Part shown: positions 1 to 33,900 of the stretch, piece after piece
How the letters are laid out: every line of letters begins with the position of its first letter
Position numbering within the stretch: the first letter of the stretch is position 1
DNA from: Hermodice carunculata
Lineage: Eukaryota > Annelida > Polychaeta > Eunicida > Amphinomidae
Length of the DNA stretch: 64,000 nt
Reading direction: 5' to 3'
NCBI GenBank assembly: GCA_964020975.1
Contig: OZ026618.1
Location: forward strand, 34,936,849-35,000,848
Made by a program: the position numbers and the translations under genes
Notes under the pieces: model-generated
Databases searched by the model: none
Told to the model about the DNA's origin: nothing
What the model saw: only the letters and a program-made list of their open reading frames with translations

Positions 1-1109
1 TCCTCAGCACACACCCGGCACAGTGCCCCCTGGAGGGCACTGGGAAAAGCTCTTGACTTCATCTCCAGAGGGCGTATGGGTATGAACATGAGAAAAGGGT
101 TGCCCATGTAAGTTACTTAAGGAAAAAGCACTCTGAAATTTATTCTTCTGCTGGTGAACATGATTTAATATTCTCATAGTTTGGGTTAAGTCTGACAAAA
201 TCAATATGACAAAGTGTTGGTTTTTTTTAATAGATTTGACATATGAAGAATACATATCTTTGTATTTTTATTTGCTGAAAATCATACATACATGAGAATA
301 TATATTGCACCAGAAAAAGCCTCATACATAGAAATAAGGAAAAGAGTGTTATATAACTAAGACAGGTTTAACGAAAGCAAGATTTTCAGGTGGAGGAATG
401 AAACCCCTTGGGGCTTATTATCTTGAATACAGGGCATGCATATTAATATTTATTTATCACCAAATTCTCTGAACCTGTTACTAGGCAATGGTGACACAGC
501 CACTATGGCATGTGTGCACTGACGGAAACACAATGGTGTCTGTGACATATGTGGGAGTGGAGAGTACTTCCAACAAACATGGTGACGCCTTCCAAATCAA
601 ACTCAGTGCGTCTTTGCAAAACAAGACTGTGCCTTTCATAAATTAAACAGTTAGTGTTATCCACAATGCCATTTGGCAAGAGCAGAATATCCTGCCATGT
701 TTGACCCAGAGATCCAAACAATAAAGGAGAAGCAGCACCACATAGTGAATATGAATGTCCCATAGTCCAAGGAGAATTTAAAACATGGCGAAAAAGTGCA
801 TAACAGCAGGGCCTACAATTGTATCAGTGCAATCTGTGTTTGGATTATTGCATTGTATCAGTGAGTATTTGCAAAGAGGTTCTAAAAATTGGGCCTGAAT
901 TCCTGTGTTTACCGTGATCATTTCTGATACGTCTTTGTCACAACAAAACTCCGAGGCAAAAAAAAGACGCATTCAGACGACCCATGATGACATGAAAACT
1001 AGATTGTGAAGAAAGCCCTCTCTTAAGTAACATACCCACCCTATATTTTGGGTTTAATATTTCAAAAAGTAGAGTGTTAAATGTGACCTATATCGATTTG
1101 ACATTTCAG
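1..1109. other. PITRM1 intron with two unrecognised antisense ORFs
   Basis: No further PITRM1 exon is recognisable upstream of 1110, so the sequence here is read as intron. On the minus strand two adjacent short ORFs in different frames (972-778, including FFASEFCCDKDVSEMI, and 763-503, including DILLLPNGIVDNTNC) look more protein-like than chance ORFs. I do not recognise them. They could be debris of a mobile element, but this is not shown. Confidence 0.5.
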
Positions 1110-23597
<22,488 letters not shown>

Positions 23598-23877
23598 CAC
23601 CAAAGAACACGAGGGACAGTGAAAAACTTCACAAGCCACGGAACAGAACCTTATCAGACAAAATTTGAAAGACACTGTGGGACAACTTTAGGATGCAACT
23701 GGGGGGTGGGGGGTGGATAGTGCCAATTACTGGCCTGCTTGGTGCACAGCTGACTGGGATTGTACAGTCAAACCTCATTATAATGACACTCAGAGATGTG
23801 ATATATTCACTCGATGACTCATTTCGAGGGACTTAAAGTAAGATTCTTTGGTAATTTGATTCATTTTATCTGACATA

Positions 23878-24731
23878 CTGTAGTTCTAGAAATTTTTGAA
23901 CATTGGTTAATGTTGCACAAATGCCACTTTTGCTGATTTTTTTTCACATTTTAATTAAATGCATTTAGATACAGTACGAAATTAAAATTGCACGTCGATT
24001 TCCACAGGAAGCGTACAGGTGGGAATCACTAGAAATGCTTGGACTTATTGCACCTAACATGTTATGCACTCGGAAAGACCTTGTCTACAACCAGAACAGT
24101 GCTTTCATATGTGGACAATGTAGTCATACTGTATAATCATAAATTTTTGCAAGGGATAAATATTCCCAAATTTTCCCAAGTAGACCCTATTCGGGAATAT
24201 TAAGCTGAGGAAAATTTTGGCAGGTTAAATCTGATAGACTCACAACACAAAAACATCTTTTACATGGTACTTCAATTAAAATATGAAAAAAAAAACTGTG
24301 GGTGGTCTCATGCGATTAATACTTTTTGTGTTGCAATTCAGGAAAATATAACTCGCAAAAATCTCTTTTGAGGCGAATGGGGAAAGTTTTATGCTCGGGA
24401 ATATAAATGATTATACAGTATTGAAGCGCAATCACAGCATAGCCAGCTGCCATTGCCTGCATATGATCGGAGTATTGTGCATCTTTTATGTTTTCGTCGC
24501 ACATCGATCGCAAGCACTGGAATACCAATTGGATAATAAAAACATACGCCACTTGTTTATACTAGCTACATGTCACAGATTACTCCGAACCATTGGACTG
24601 TCCACCCCAATGGTAGATTTCATTTAAATTTTCTGATTTACTTTTGTGCATTTTAATTTCGCACATCAAACACTTGCGTGAATAGAGCAGAATTCAGTAG
24701 AGCATGAAAATTTCTAGAACTACATGTACAG
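23878..24731. mobile_element. CTGTAGTTCTAG-ended MITE containing a nested element
   Basis: The outer ends are CTGTAGTTCTAGAAATTTT and AAAATTTCTAGAACTACATG, the right one with a short extension before CAG. TA flanks both sides. The same ends occur in the 202-bp element at 42870-43071. Most of the extra length is a second element at 24129-24418. Confidence 0.5.
24129..24418. mobile_element. CTGTATAATCAT-ended MITE, nested
   Basis: The ends CTGTATAATCATAAATTTTT and ATAAATGATTATACAG are inverted partners with TA on both sides (24127-24128 and 24419-24420). Inside, TTCGGGAATATTAAGC and GCTCGGGAATATAA recur in opposite sense. A relative lies at 52347-52553. Confidence 0.5.
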
Positions 24732-26054
24732 TATTCAAATAGTGGAAACGATTTTCAGGGAACAGATGGTGCTGTTGTAACAAGGTTTCACTGTACACTT
24801 AGACAACTTTTTTATACATTTTTATACTGTGTGAATGATGTAGGAACCGAAGTTCCATGGAAGACTGAATTTTAAAATGTGATCAAGATTGGATTCAAAA
24901 GTATTACCTGATTGTAGGTAAATTTTGTGAGCACACAAAAAAAATATATAATCAGGTGCCGAAAGTTCTGGTTCCAAGTGGTATATACAATGAAGTCTTT
25001 CTTGTTCGAGTTATTTTGTTGTGTCTGTGATTTGGAAAATGATGTGCTGCTGAACAAGATTAGACTTGCAAAACGATTTAAATTTGTGAGCTTGTCAAGT
25101 CGGCTAATGCACTGTGCACACTCTACGTTGATGTAGAAAGACTGATCTAACAGGAGCCAGAGAATGGACATGTTAAGTTTCAAGTTGGTTTTGCAGTAAT
25201 TAATACGGATTAGATTTACAACGTAACATGTGACTGGATGTAAAAGTTTTTACTGTAAATATATCAACAATCGCATTTTGCAACATGAATTTAGGCTTAT
25301 GCTACCCATCCCTCTTCCAGGGGCAGAGTGTCTGGTGAAATGTCAGTATGGCCTTTTACCACTAGTTTCGAAAACATCAAATGGACCAGATTACCAAGCA
25401 CTGTGGTGAGGGCAAGCCACGTAAACATACTCAATTTCTCAGTATGGTGATTTGTCAGGAATATTAACAACACACTGCAGTGGGCATGATCAACTTTGGA
25501 ACTCCCCTTTAGCAGAAACAGAGGATGTCAAGATTACACATACTATCATCTCATGGCATGTCTCCATTGCTAGATTAAGCACTGTCACATATATTAGGGA
25601 ATAGCCTTACCTGGAGAGAACGCCCCCTGGCATCATGAGAGACAAGATGCTAATCTACTTGTATTGAGAGTTCCACATCTTCAAGGCTTCATCTTTAAGA
25701 CATTTGAACTTGCATGCATTTCCTAATAAATCGTTCATTACATTTTCGGGGTTCTCTGTAGTGGTACACATAAAGATACAGAATGTACACTGGAGACACC
25801 TAGTGGTGATTGTGCATACTACCACATGTAACTATATACATCAAAGCAGTTTTTCCCAATGAGGAATTTGCTTGAAGCATGGTGTCCTCCCAAACCACCA
25901 AATTGGACATTTAAAAAAGTTACATAACTGAATCAGTACTTCCTGGTCATTAATTTTCATGAAAGGACAATGCTCAGGAAAAAGGGGTTACCCTCTAATA
26001 CGGCCACCCCTTTATTAGAACAGTTGTCAAGCTGGAAGGGTGGTCTTCCTCGAG

Positions 26055-26350
26055 GGGGCAAAGTGCATAGCTGGCTTAGTGGCAACACATTGGCCTTTGA
26101 CCAGGGTTTTATTCTTCGCCCAGGGAGAAAGTGGAGAGCTCTTGCGCTCGGACTCTCCTGTGGTTTTCTCAGTCCTTTACCTCATAATTAGGCAAGAAGG
26201 ATATGGCAGTATATCTATACCATGGAGAGGGATTGGCCTGCACAATACATGGATTGCAAAACCTGTATTAGGAATTTTCTTGATCACAGATGTAGATGTA
26301 CTCCATCTTCCTACTTTGTTGTGTGGTGGAGGAAACTGAAGGCCAGTGTC
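26055..26350 (+). mobile_element. Possible tRNA-derived SINE, decayed
   Basis: TAGCTGGCTTAGTGGCAAC resembles a tRNA A box region, and about 35 bases later CCAGGGTTTTATTCTTCGCC resembles a decayed B box (GGTTCGATTCC). There is no folded tRNA and no clear 3' end, so it is not a tRNA gene. Confidence is low. Confidence 0.5.
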
Positions 26351-26600
26351 ACGGGATGTATTTGTAAATATCTGTGCTCATGTGCTGCTCCCTGCAACAA
26401 AGAACTTGACAGGAAGGAGGAGACATTCATGTATTTAGCAGGCTAAAACGTGTCTTTGTAATGAAAGCAAAAGCCCAAGAAAAGTCCTCCACATGGTTCA
26501 AAAGGCAAAAAGTGGCTTCAGGTATTCATAATTTTTCATATCTTTCAGTAACAAAATTGCTGCAAGCAAGTGCCTCTCTTCATGCTGGAGGCATAGTTTT

Positions 26601-26613
26601 GTTGCCTGGCAAC
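26601..26613. promoter_or_regulatory. X-box-like motif (RFX type)
   Basis: GTTGCCTGGCAAC fits GTNRCC-N-RGYAAC. It lies in the intergenic region and no transcript start is visible nearby. Confidence 0.5.
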
Positions 26614-27227
26614 ATAGCTAGCAAGAACAGGTCTGTAGTGACTTATGAATTCCCCCTGTTTAAATGCCCACCTCCTGCATGAGGACAGTTGCCTTAGAAG
26701 TTGGGTGCCTATTTTTTGGGTTTTTTTTGAGAGGGGCACTATTGGAGGAATACCACTATGTGCACAAAGAGAATCAGACAATAAAACCAACTAGTACAAG
26801 CAGACATTTTAATGACCTGAGAAGATACAATTATTGTGCTGAAATTACACAATTCAAGCTCCATCCAGATGTACAAAATACACTTCTGAGCTTTTGAAAA
26901 GAGTTCTTTAATTTATAGCTGGAAATTTAACTTTTGCATGCTTGGAGTGCTGTGAGCTTACATCTGTATTTATATAGCATCCATTGGCCTACATACAGGT
27001 ACTGCAGATCACAGTGTTTTATAATCTCGTGAGTAAATATATTGCTTCCCTTGTAAATTTGTTTAAATGACCACATATTTTTGTCAATGAACTTTAAGCA
27101 AAAAAAAAAAAAAAAGCATGATACCTGGTATTCATAGTGGCATGCCATGCTAATGCAAAGATTTCCTGGACCAGACATGGTTTTCACCCAGAGACCGTGA
27201 TAATGATATGTCTTAACTTCCATTACC

Positions 27228-27430
27228 AGAAGCAATTATACTTATTATCTGATTGTAGAATCCATATAGCATAAAATAACAATAATGAACCCTCTTCTTT
27301 CATCAGAAACCGTTCATTTTTAAAGATTTTGAAAAATAATGAATTTTTAATAAAACCCCCATGATTAAAAAGCAGGGTGTGTGGTACAATTGGAATGAAT
27401 ATGGTGCATATAAATTCTATGCAAGTCTGA
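27228..27430 (-). repeat. Dispersed repeat, copy 2 (inverted)
   Basis: It is the reverse complement relative of 9360-9580, sharing AACCCTCTTCTTTCATCAGA and ACAATTGGAATGAATATGGT. The family is not assigned. Confidence 0.5.
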
Positions 27431-27964
27431 AAATCTGTCAGCAGGTAATACTTGTGATTTTGTATTATTATTTTTTTGCACACAGGGAAACCATGCAGAT
27501 TCTTTTTGTTTTTGCCATTGATTGATAAACACTTAAAATCAATGTCGCCCAGTAGAAGTGCAGGATATAACCTGCTGGGCAGACCCACCTTTGTGTTTTC
27601 ACAACTCTACAGATAAGACAGAGCCTGGTCTGCTTTGCCCGCAATGCAGGACATCACTGTATTGCACTTTCTTTGACAATCATACTGCCATAGTTGTGAG
27701 TTTTCTGCAAACTTCTACAGAAAAATTAACCAAGTCAGCAAAAATGTTGACACAAAAACACTGGATCAGCTGGTCATGAAAGGTTTTCATGAAGCATGTA
27801 CTGTCAATAAATGTCCAATATATCACAGGTAACTGGAGCTAAGGCACATACACAGTATTAAAAGTTGATAATGTCAACCCTGAAGCACCAGTGTTCTGTC
27901 AAGTTATTCACTCCTGGGTGAGCTTAACAAGTCTAGAGCCCCTGGACTGGCCACCAGCCAGATA

Positions 27965-28110
27965 CAGTGGTCCCTGTCACCAGAGACCACCCCTACAGCA
28001 ACAAAAAAAGTGGTCTTATAAGACAGGTGGTCTTTCACGACAAGTAAATTAACATGGGAAGTAAAGGACTTGGGAATCTGAAAAGTGGTCTCTCATGACA
28101 GGGACTACTG
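27965..28110. mobile_element. Pogo-like MITE
   Basis: It starts CAGTGGTCCCTGTCACCAG and ends CTCATGACAGGGACTACTG. The centre holds AAGTGGTCTTATAAGACAGG. TA precedes the left end; the right flank is TC. Confidence 0.5.
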
Positions 28111-28293
28111 TCCCAACAGTAACCGGAGGGTCAGCTAAGCTAAGCAGGTAAAAGGTGATGTTAAGAGTAAAGGAAACTGCTACATTAACTGCAGCATCCT
28201 GGATTTGCTATCACAAAGTCTGTGTTCTAAAATCCCTGTCCATACCACCAACCAAGTGGTCTGGCATGATCAGTACTTTACGTACATGTGAAA

Positions 28294-28410
28294 TCAACCC
28301 TTTCCTGCTCAAAACACCCAGAAGTACCTGGATGCAGGTTGTCGTCTGCCTTTCATGTTTTTATTGTTACTAGAAAACATTCTTGCTGAGATTTGTATGT
28401 AATACTATTC
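28294..28410 (+). mobile_element. Family D MITE, left part
   Basis: AACCCTTTCCTGCTCAAAAC followed by TACCTGGATGCAGG and GAGATTTGTATGTAATAC follows the family D element at 37568. The hairpin and right end are missing. Confidence 0.5.
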
Positions 28411-28489
28411 ATGATGGCATTGTGCCTAAGTGCACCAAAGAAAGCACTCGGTCTGAAACTGCGCAATGAAAGAGGTAAAAGATGACATA

Positions 28490-29090
28490 CAGTAAAACCT
28501 GTGATAAGTGGGCGCCCTTGGGACCGGGCAAAAGTGGCCACTTAAGACAGGTGCCCACTTAGCACAGGTCCATTGATATGGGAAGAATAGGGAACTGGGC
28601 CAGGCAACAGTGCCCACTTCACACAGGTGCCCACTCGGACAAGTTTTACCGGATGTCCAACAGCACGGTACTTTTCAGGTTATTTAGTACCTCCAATGAC
28701 ACTACTATCTGTCTAAAACAGCATGGTACTTTTCAGGTTATTTAGTACCTCCAATGACACTACTATCTGTCCAACAGCATGGTACTTTTCAGGTTATTTA
28801 GTACCTCCAATGACACTACTATCTGTCTAAAACAGCATGGTACTTTTCAGGTTATTTAGTACCTCCAATGACACTACTATCTGTCCAACAGCATGGTACT
28901 TTTCAGATTATTTAGTACCTCCAATGACACTACTATCTGTCCAACAGCACGGTACTTTTCAGGTTATTTAGTACCTCCAATGACACTACTATCTGTCCAA
29001 CAGCACGGTACTTTTCAGGTTATTTAGTACCTCCAATGACACTACTATCTCCCGATCCCTATGGGCAGTCTAGCTGGACAGGTTTTACTG
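28490..29090. mobile_element. Pogo-like MITE enlarged by an internal minisatellite
   Basis: The ends CAGTAAAACCTGTGATAAG and CTGGACAGGTTTTACTG are inverted partners. The left flank is TA and the right is TG. The left 160 bp repeats GTGGCCACTT and GTGCCCACTT words. The rest is the 56-58-bp array at 28661-29050. Confidence 0.5.
28661..29050 (+). repeat. Minisatellite, 7 units of 56 or 58 bp
   Basis: Units start at 28661, 28719, 28775, 28833, 28889, 28945 and 29001 with CAGCAYGGTACTTTTCAG. Each contains TTTAGTACCTCCAATGACAC. Lengths run 58, 56, 58, 56, 56, 56. Two units end GTCTAAAA and the others GTCCAA, which points to growth by blocks of two units. Near-identity implies recent growth. Confidence 0.5.
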
Positions 29091-29380
29091 TGCACACTAC
29101 AGTATGATTTGTAATTTCAATAAACACTACAATGCTTTATAGAAAGGCTTTTCCATCTAAATCAACACCAGGAACATGCAATGCAAACTAAATTATTAAC
29201 TACCTAATAATATGTTAACTTTTTCCTGTTCAGAACAAGATTAAGTCGAGTACTTTTCGTTGTCATGGGCGGAGCATAATGCCCAACCCTTGACAACAAA
29301 AGCATAACCTGGGACATGGCATCATTATAAGTCCTATCTAGGATTCTCAGCAAAAAGGTTTTCTATTAACGTGACATTTA

Positions 29381-29381
<1 letters not shown>

Positions 29382-29411
<30 letters not shown>
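29382..29411. repeat. (AT)n microsatellite
   Basis: About 15 AT repeats in the intergenic region. Confidence 0.5.
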
Positions 29412-29414
<3 letters not shown>

Positions 29415-30935
29415 GGGTGATCTGACCGAGAAAGTGTGGAGTCGCACAAGCTGTGCTGTTCCATGCCATCAAAATCCATTCCATCTGCCAGCCCAGGCTG
29501 GTTTCTTTATGCAAGGGGAGTTAATATTCAAAACTGATGCACAAAAAATCTGACAGTTGTGATTAACTGTTTTGTTTTGTTCTTGAAAGATAACAGTATT
29601 TCTTTGGTCTTGCAGCATGCACAGCAGTTGTCGCTGTACTGGTTTTTGCTGCAATATTATAAATCACATTCATGTATATATATAAATTACATACATGCAT
29701 CTGTATAACTAGACATTAATAATTGAGTAAAATCTACACATAAAAGACATACTAACTGGCAGAGTACCGACCATAAGAAAATCACAGATTGTAAATTGAC
29801 AACATTGTCAAGTCCCTTAAACCTATCACAGTCAAGCTCTGGATGGAGGAGTATACTTGATAAGTGGAATGTTTTGTAAAAATGGGTGTTATTGCTTGTG
29901 ACCAAAGGTGGCTGAGTGGACCAGACGTGCAGTGAAATGATCGCTCCCTTGATTATGCATGGCAAAGTACCCTGCCTTGTACCAAATTTACTTTTTTTTT
30001 CAATCCACATTCGAAAATGTTTTTCTGAAAAGGTAATCTGTTTCAAATTTCTGATTTGTGACTTGAGTACAAAGTGCATATTGTGAAGCCTTAAAATTAC
30101 AAGATGGTGGATTTGTCGTAGTCGATACCAACACAGTGCACTCGAAAAGGCAGTCCTCAACAATATACAATAGTCTATCTTACATTTTTTGTGCAAATAA
30201 CAGCACTGTACAGTAGCACTGAGAGGTCTTGAATTTTACATGAACGCACAAAAGTGATAAGTAAAGGACCGTGATGTTTTCTGCAGTTGTCTGGGAAGGA
30301 GTTTTCTTCCATCAGAAACATCTTGAACAAGAGGGATTTTATACAAGATTCATTTTGAACAGTCTTGAATAAAATGTAAGGTTCATTTCTGGCTCCTGAA
30401 GGTTACTGAAGTTTTATCTTTAGAGTTTCATTCTACTTTCACAATTGTGACAAATGAAGCTTGTTTCAACAAACTCAAGAAACGTTATTCGTAGAACTAA
30501 GATGATGGAGCTCTTTATGGTATATGAAACTGTTTCTGCTAAACTGGTCCAGTTTAAAACTTGAGTTCAACCTGAAAAGAATAACAATCACAGCCTCCAA
30601 ATAGTCGTCACAAAAGGCAAAATACTAATTATGTCTGAGACTCTGGGCAGTTTGTGTATGTTTTGTGAACAGTATTGTGTTGTCTCACCAACAGGGTCTA
30701 ATATAAAGCACAGTCACAAAGATCAATGGTTTAAATGCTGTTTGATATTTAAGTCTGCTGAAGTGGGATTTGTACATAAATTGTGCTTGAGTTCAAGCTA
30801 AAAAAATAAAATGTGGATGAAAGTAAATTTGCAATTAAAGGTCAGCAGATATTCAGTGAAAAGAAAGTCATCCTGCTCTCCCCGCCCCCCCTCCCCCCAA
30901 TCAAACTGGAAATGATGAAATGGCATTAATGCCAT

Positions 30936-33900
30936 TCACGTTCTGCACAAAAGAATCATCTGTAATGTGATTGGTGGAAGCTTCTCAGCACCCGACTCTG
31001 ATTGGCTGCTTTGACTGCAAGATGACCTTGACCTTGAAGACTGGCGACTGAGCTGACTGGTTTTGCTGATGGCCTTCATAATAACCAACTCAGGTAGACA
31101 GAGGGAGGGGCCGGATGCCTGTAAAATATTGCATTTTGTTTGAACAAGAACATACCATGCATACATGTAGCAGTCTTTTGGGAGGGAAAATGACTCAGAT
31201 TAACTGTAAACAGATACTCCAAAAATGACACAACTTTACTTCAACAAATTTCCCTCAACCATCAGTCTCATAGTACAAGGTATAGTTTTGTGGCATACCA
31301 TACTTCTAGTCTGAGGGGGATCAGTCTATAGATATGGGGAAAAAGGCATTCATACACTACATATTATTCAGCTCGCCTCTTCAACACTTTCATTGCAAAA
31401 TTGAAACACATCGTACCATCAATGATAGTTATCTCTTCAAAATTTTACTTTTTCTTTGCAGACAACAGAGAAAATAGCATTGCCAAGGTCATAGCTGCTC
31501 TGTAAGAAACAATTGTACAGCTGTTGGAAGATTGTGAATATTTTAGTGTCTAAACCTGCTGTGTGAAGTTGTTGGACAACAAAATGTGTCATTTGCCAGA
31601 CTGCAGGGGAGACTCCAATTGGTTTTAAAACTTTAAAAAATTTACTTGTCAAGAAAGTGTTAACTTAAGATATTTTGTTGACAGGAAGGACAAGATTAAG
31701 ATTTCAGATCCTACTACTTTTTGGGGGGTGGGTGTGGTGGGTGGGTGTCAAGATGGAGCATGTTGCCTGCAGGTGGCATCACAGGTCACTTCCATCTGGC
31801 ATGCACCTACTGCAGATGGAGACGCCTGGGGACAAACACTTGAGGGCTGTGTGAACAGCCCGTGCTCAGCTGACCTAAGCTTGTCCCACAAAATCAAAGG
31901 CTGCAACTTAATAGACCTGTGTTGAGCTTTAGCTGAGTTTATATAGCATTTAGAAATATATAATGTTAATCACCCAAATTGAAACAATCATTAAAAATCA
32001 GGAATCCACAGCAGTGCCACATAGAGAGTTTGACCCTTTGACAAAAATACCCATCAAGTTTCAACTTAATCTGAGTGACAGTTCTGCAGCAAAAGTCGAA
32101 AATAGAGAAAACCTGCCAAAAAAGCATAAAAAATAAAAATAAAATTGCAGCGCCACCTAGTGAAGAAATTAAGAACTAGGAGTCCCTAGGAATGTTCCTG
32201 TGAGGTATCAAAGCAATTGGGTGAGCAGTTTAGGAGAAGATTTTTGTAAAATATGCCTCCAAAAAAGAACCAAAAAATCCATAAAAAATCCAATATTCAC
32301 TGAAGCATGACCATTTTCACAAACTAGGTAGAGACCCACCCAAGGTATATGCTCCGATGTGTAATCAAAGCAATTGGGTGAGTGGTTTTGAAGATTTTTT
32401 AAGGTTTGCCTGAAAAAAGAACAAAAATAATTCATAAAAAAATAAAAAATCATTGGAGTGTGACCATTAGAACAAACCTGGCAAAGACCCAACCAAGGCA
32501 CATCCCCACCACGTTTGAAGTGAATCTGGCTGACGGTTTTTGAGAAGTTGGAAAATTAATGTGAATTGTGGATGGACCACGGACCCTCGCAAAAGCTCAG
32601 CTGGCTGACAGTCAGCCGAGCTAAACACCTTTCCACTTAAATTTGAGCAAAATTTCTGGTGAATGCACCCCCCACCCACCCACCTCCAGTTACCATGACT
32701 AACACCTAGTGAGACTAAAAACATGCAACTTGGAAAAAAAATAATTGTGCAACGATATACATGGTAGAGTGTAGGCTGATAGAAAGATGATGGTGCGATG
32801 ACAAGGATTGCATTGTGTCAGCCAAACAGCTTTCCTATTGGTTGATTTGATGAGTGCATTAAACAATTTATTGCATGCCATAAATACACATATTGCACAC
32901 AATAAATGTATTTTTTTCACAGAGTAATACAGCTTTTGTATTGATTGATTCAATATGCATAACAGATACTAGGTTAAGACTGGTTTGGCTAACCATAGTA
33001 CAAAACATGCAATGTGCTCCAATACAGGCTATATACTGTACTAGGTCTCCATCAATGTGCACATCAATATGCTGTACTAGGTGCTATGAAACATTTCGCT
33101 CATGTCCTTAAGTCGAAGAGATTCTATATATTAGAAGTAATGCAAGATACTATCTTAAATTCAGTTGTTTTGATGACAAATTCTTCCTACATTTATTTAA
33201 AGAAAAAAGACAAGAAAAAAAATGAAAGAGAAATGTGCAATGAAAATGGTTCCTTTCTCCATTTAAGACTGAGTCAACTCACAGTTTCTTTGGCATGGGT
33301 TTGGTACTATATGCCCCACTTGAAGTGTTTGATGTTGAGTATGCTGCTGCCCATGTTGACAGCACTTCTCTGTCATTCTCATTCAATCTATTTTTCATCA
33401 ATGCTGACATAATTTAGTCAAAAACAATAGCGAGGAGGCGATGCTTATTTGACTTTCCCTCAGTTTTGTCTGGTTGAACTCATTTGCGACAAGTGACATG
33501 TAAGTAAGTTTCAAATCTTATATATTTCCCAGTAAACTTAAAGGGCTTATTATGCCCCCCTTCGAAGAAGGTGGGGCATATAGCGTTGCACATGTCGGTC
33601 GGTCGGTCGGTCGGTAGACTGTGGTTTCCGCACAATAACTCAAGAAGTTTTTGAGCTAGGACTTTGATACTGTACAGGTGTATTATTCTAGTCAAAAGCT
33701 AGGCAAAGTTCGAAGATGGGTGACCTTGACCTAATTTCCAAGGTCACAGTGGTACCTGAGGTAACTTTGGTTTCCGCACAATAACTGAAGAGGTTTTTAA
33801 GCTAGGTCTTTTATATTAAATAGGATTATAGTCCATACTTGGGGCTAGGTGAAGTTCGAAGATGGATGACCTTGACCACATTTAAAGGTCACAGAGCCAT

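Larger units (their letters stand above)
23598..30935. other. Intergenic region between two convergent genes
   Basis: This holds the 3' untranslated parts of both genes, whose ends I cannot place: AATAAA occurs at 24535 and 25725 but neither is decisive. It also holds the nested MITEs at 23878-24731, a possible tRNA-type SINE at 26055-26350, the inverted dispersed repeat at 27228, pogo-like MITEs with a minisatellite at 27965-29090, and otherwise unassigned AT-rich DNA (24850-26040, 26360-27220, 29415-30935). No convincing ORF is present. Confidence 0.5.
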
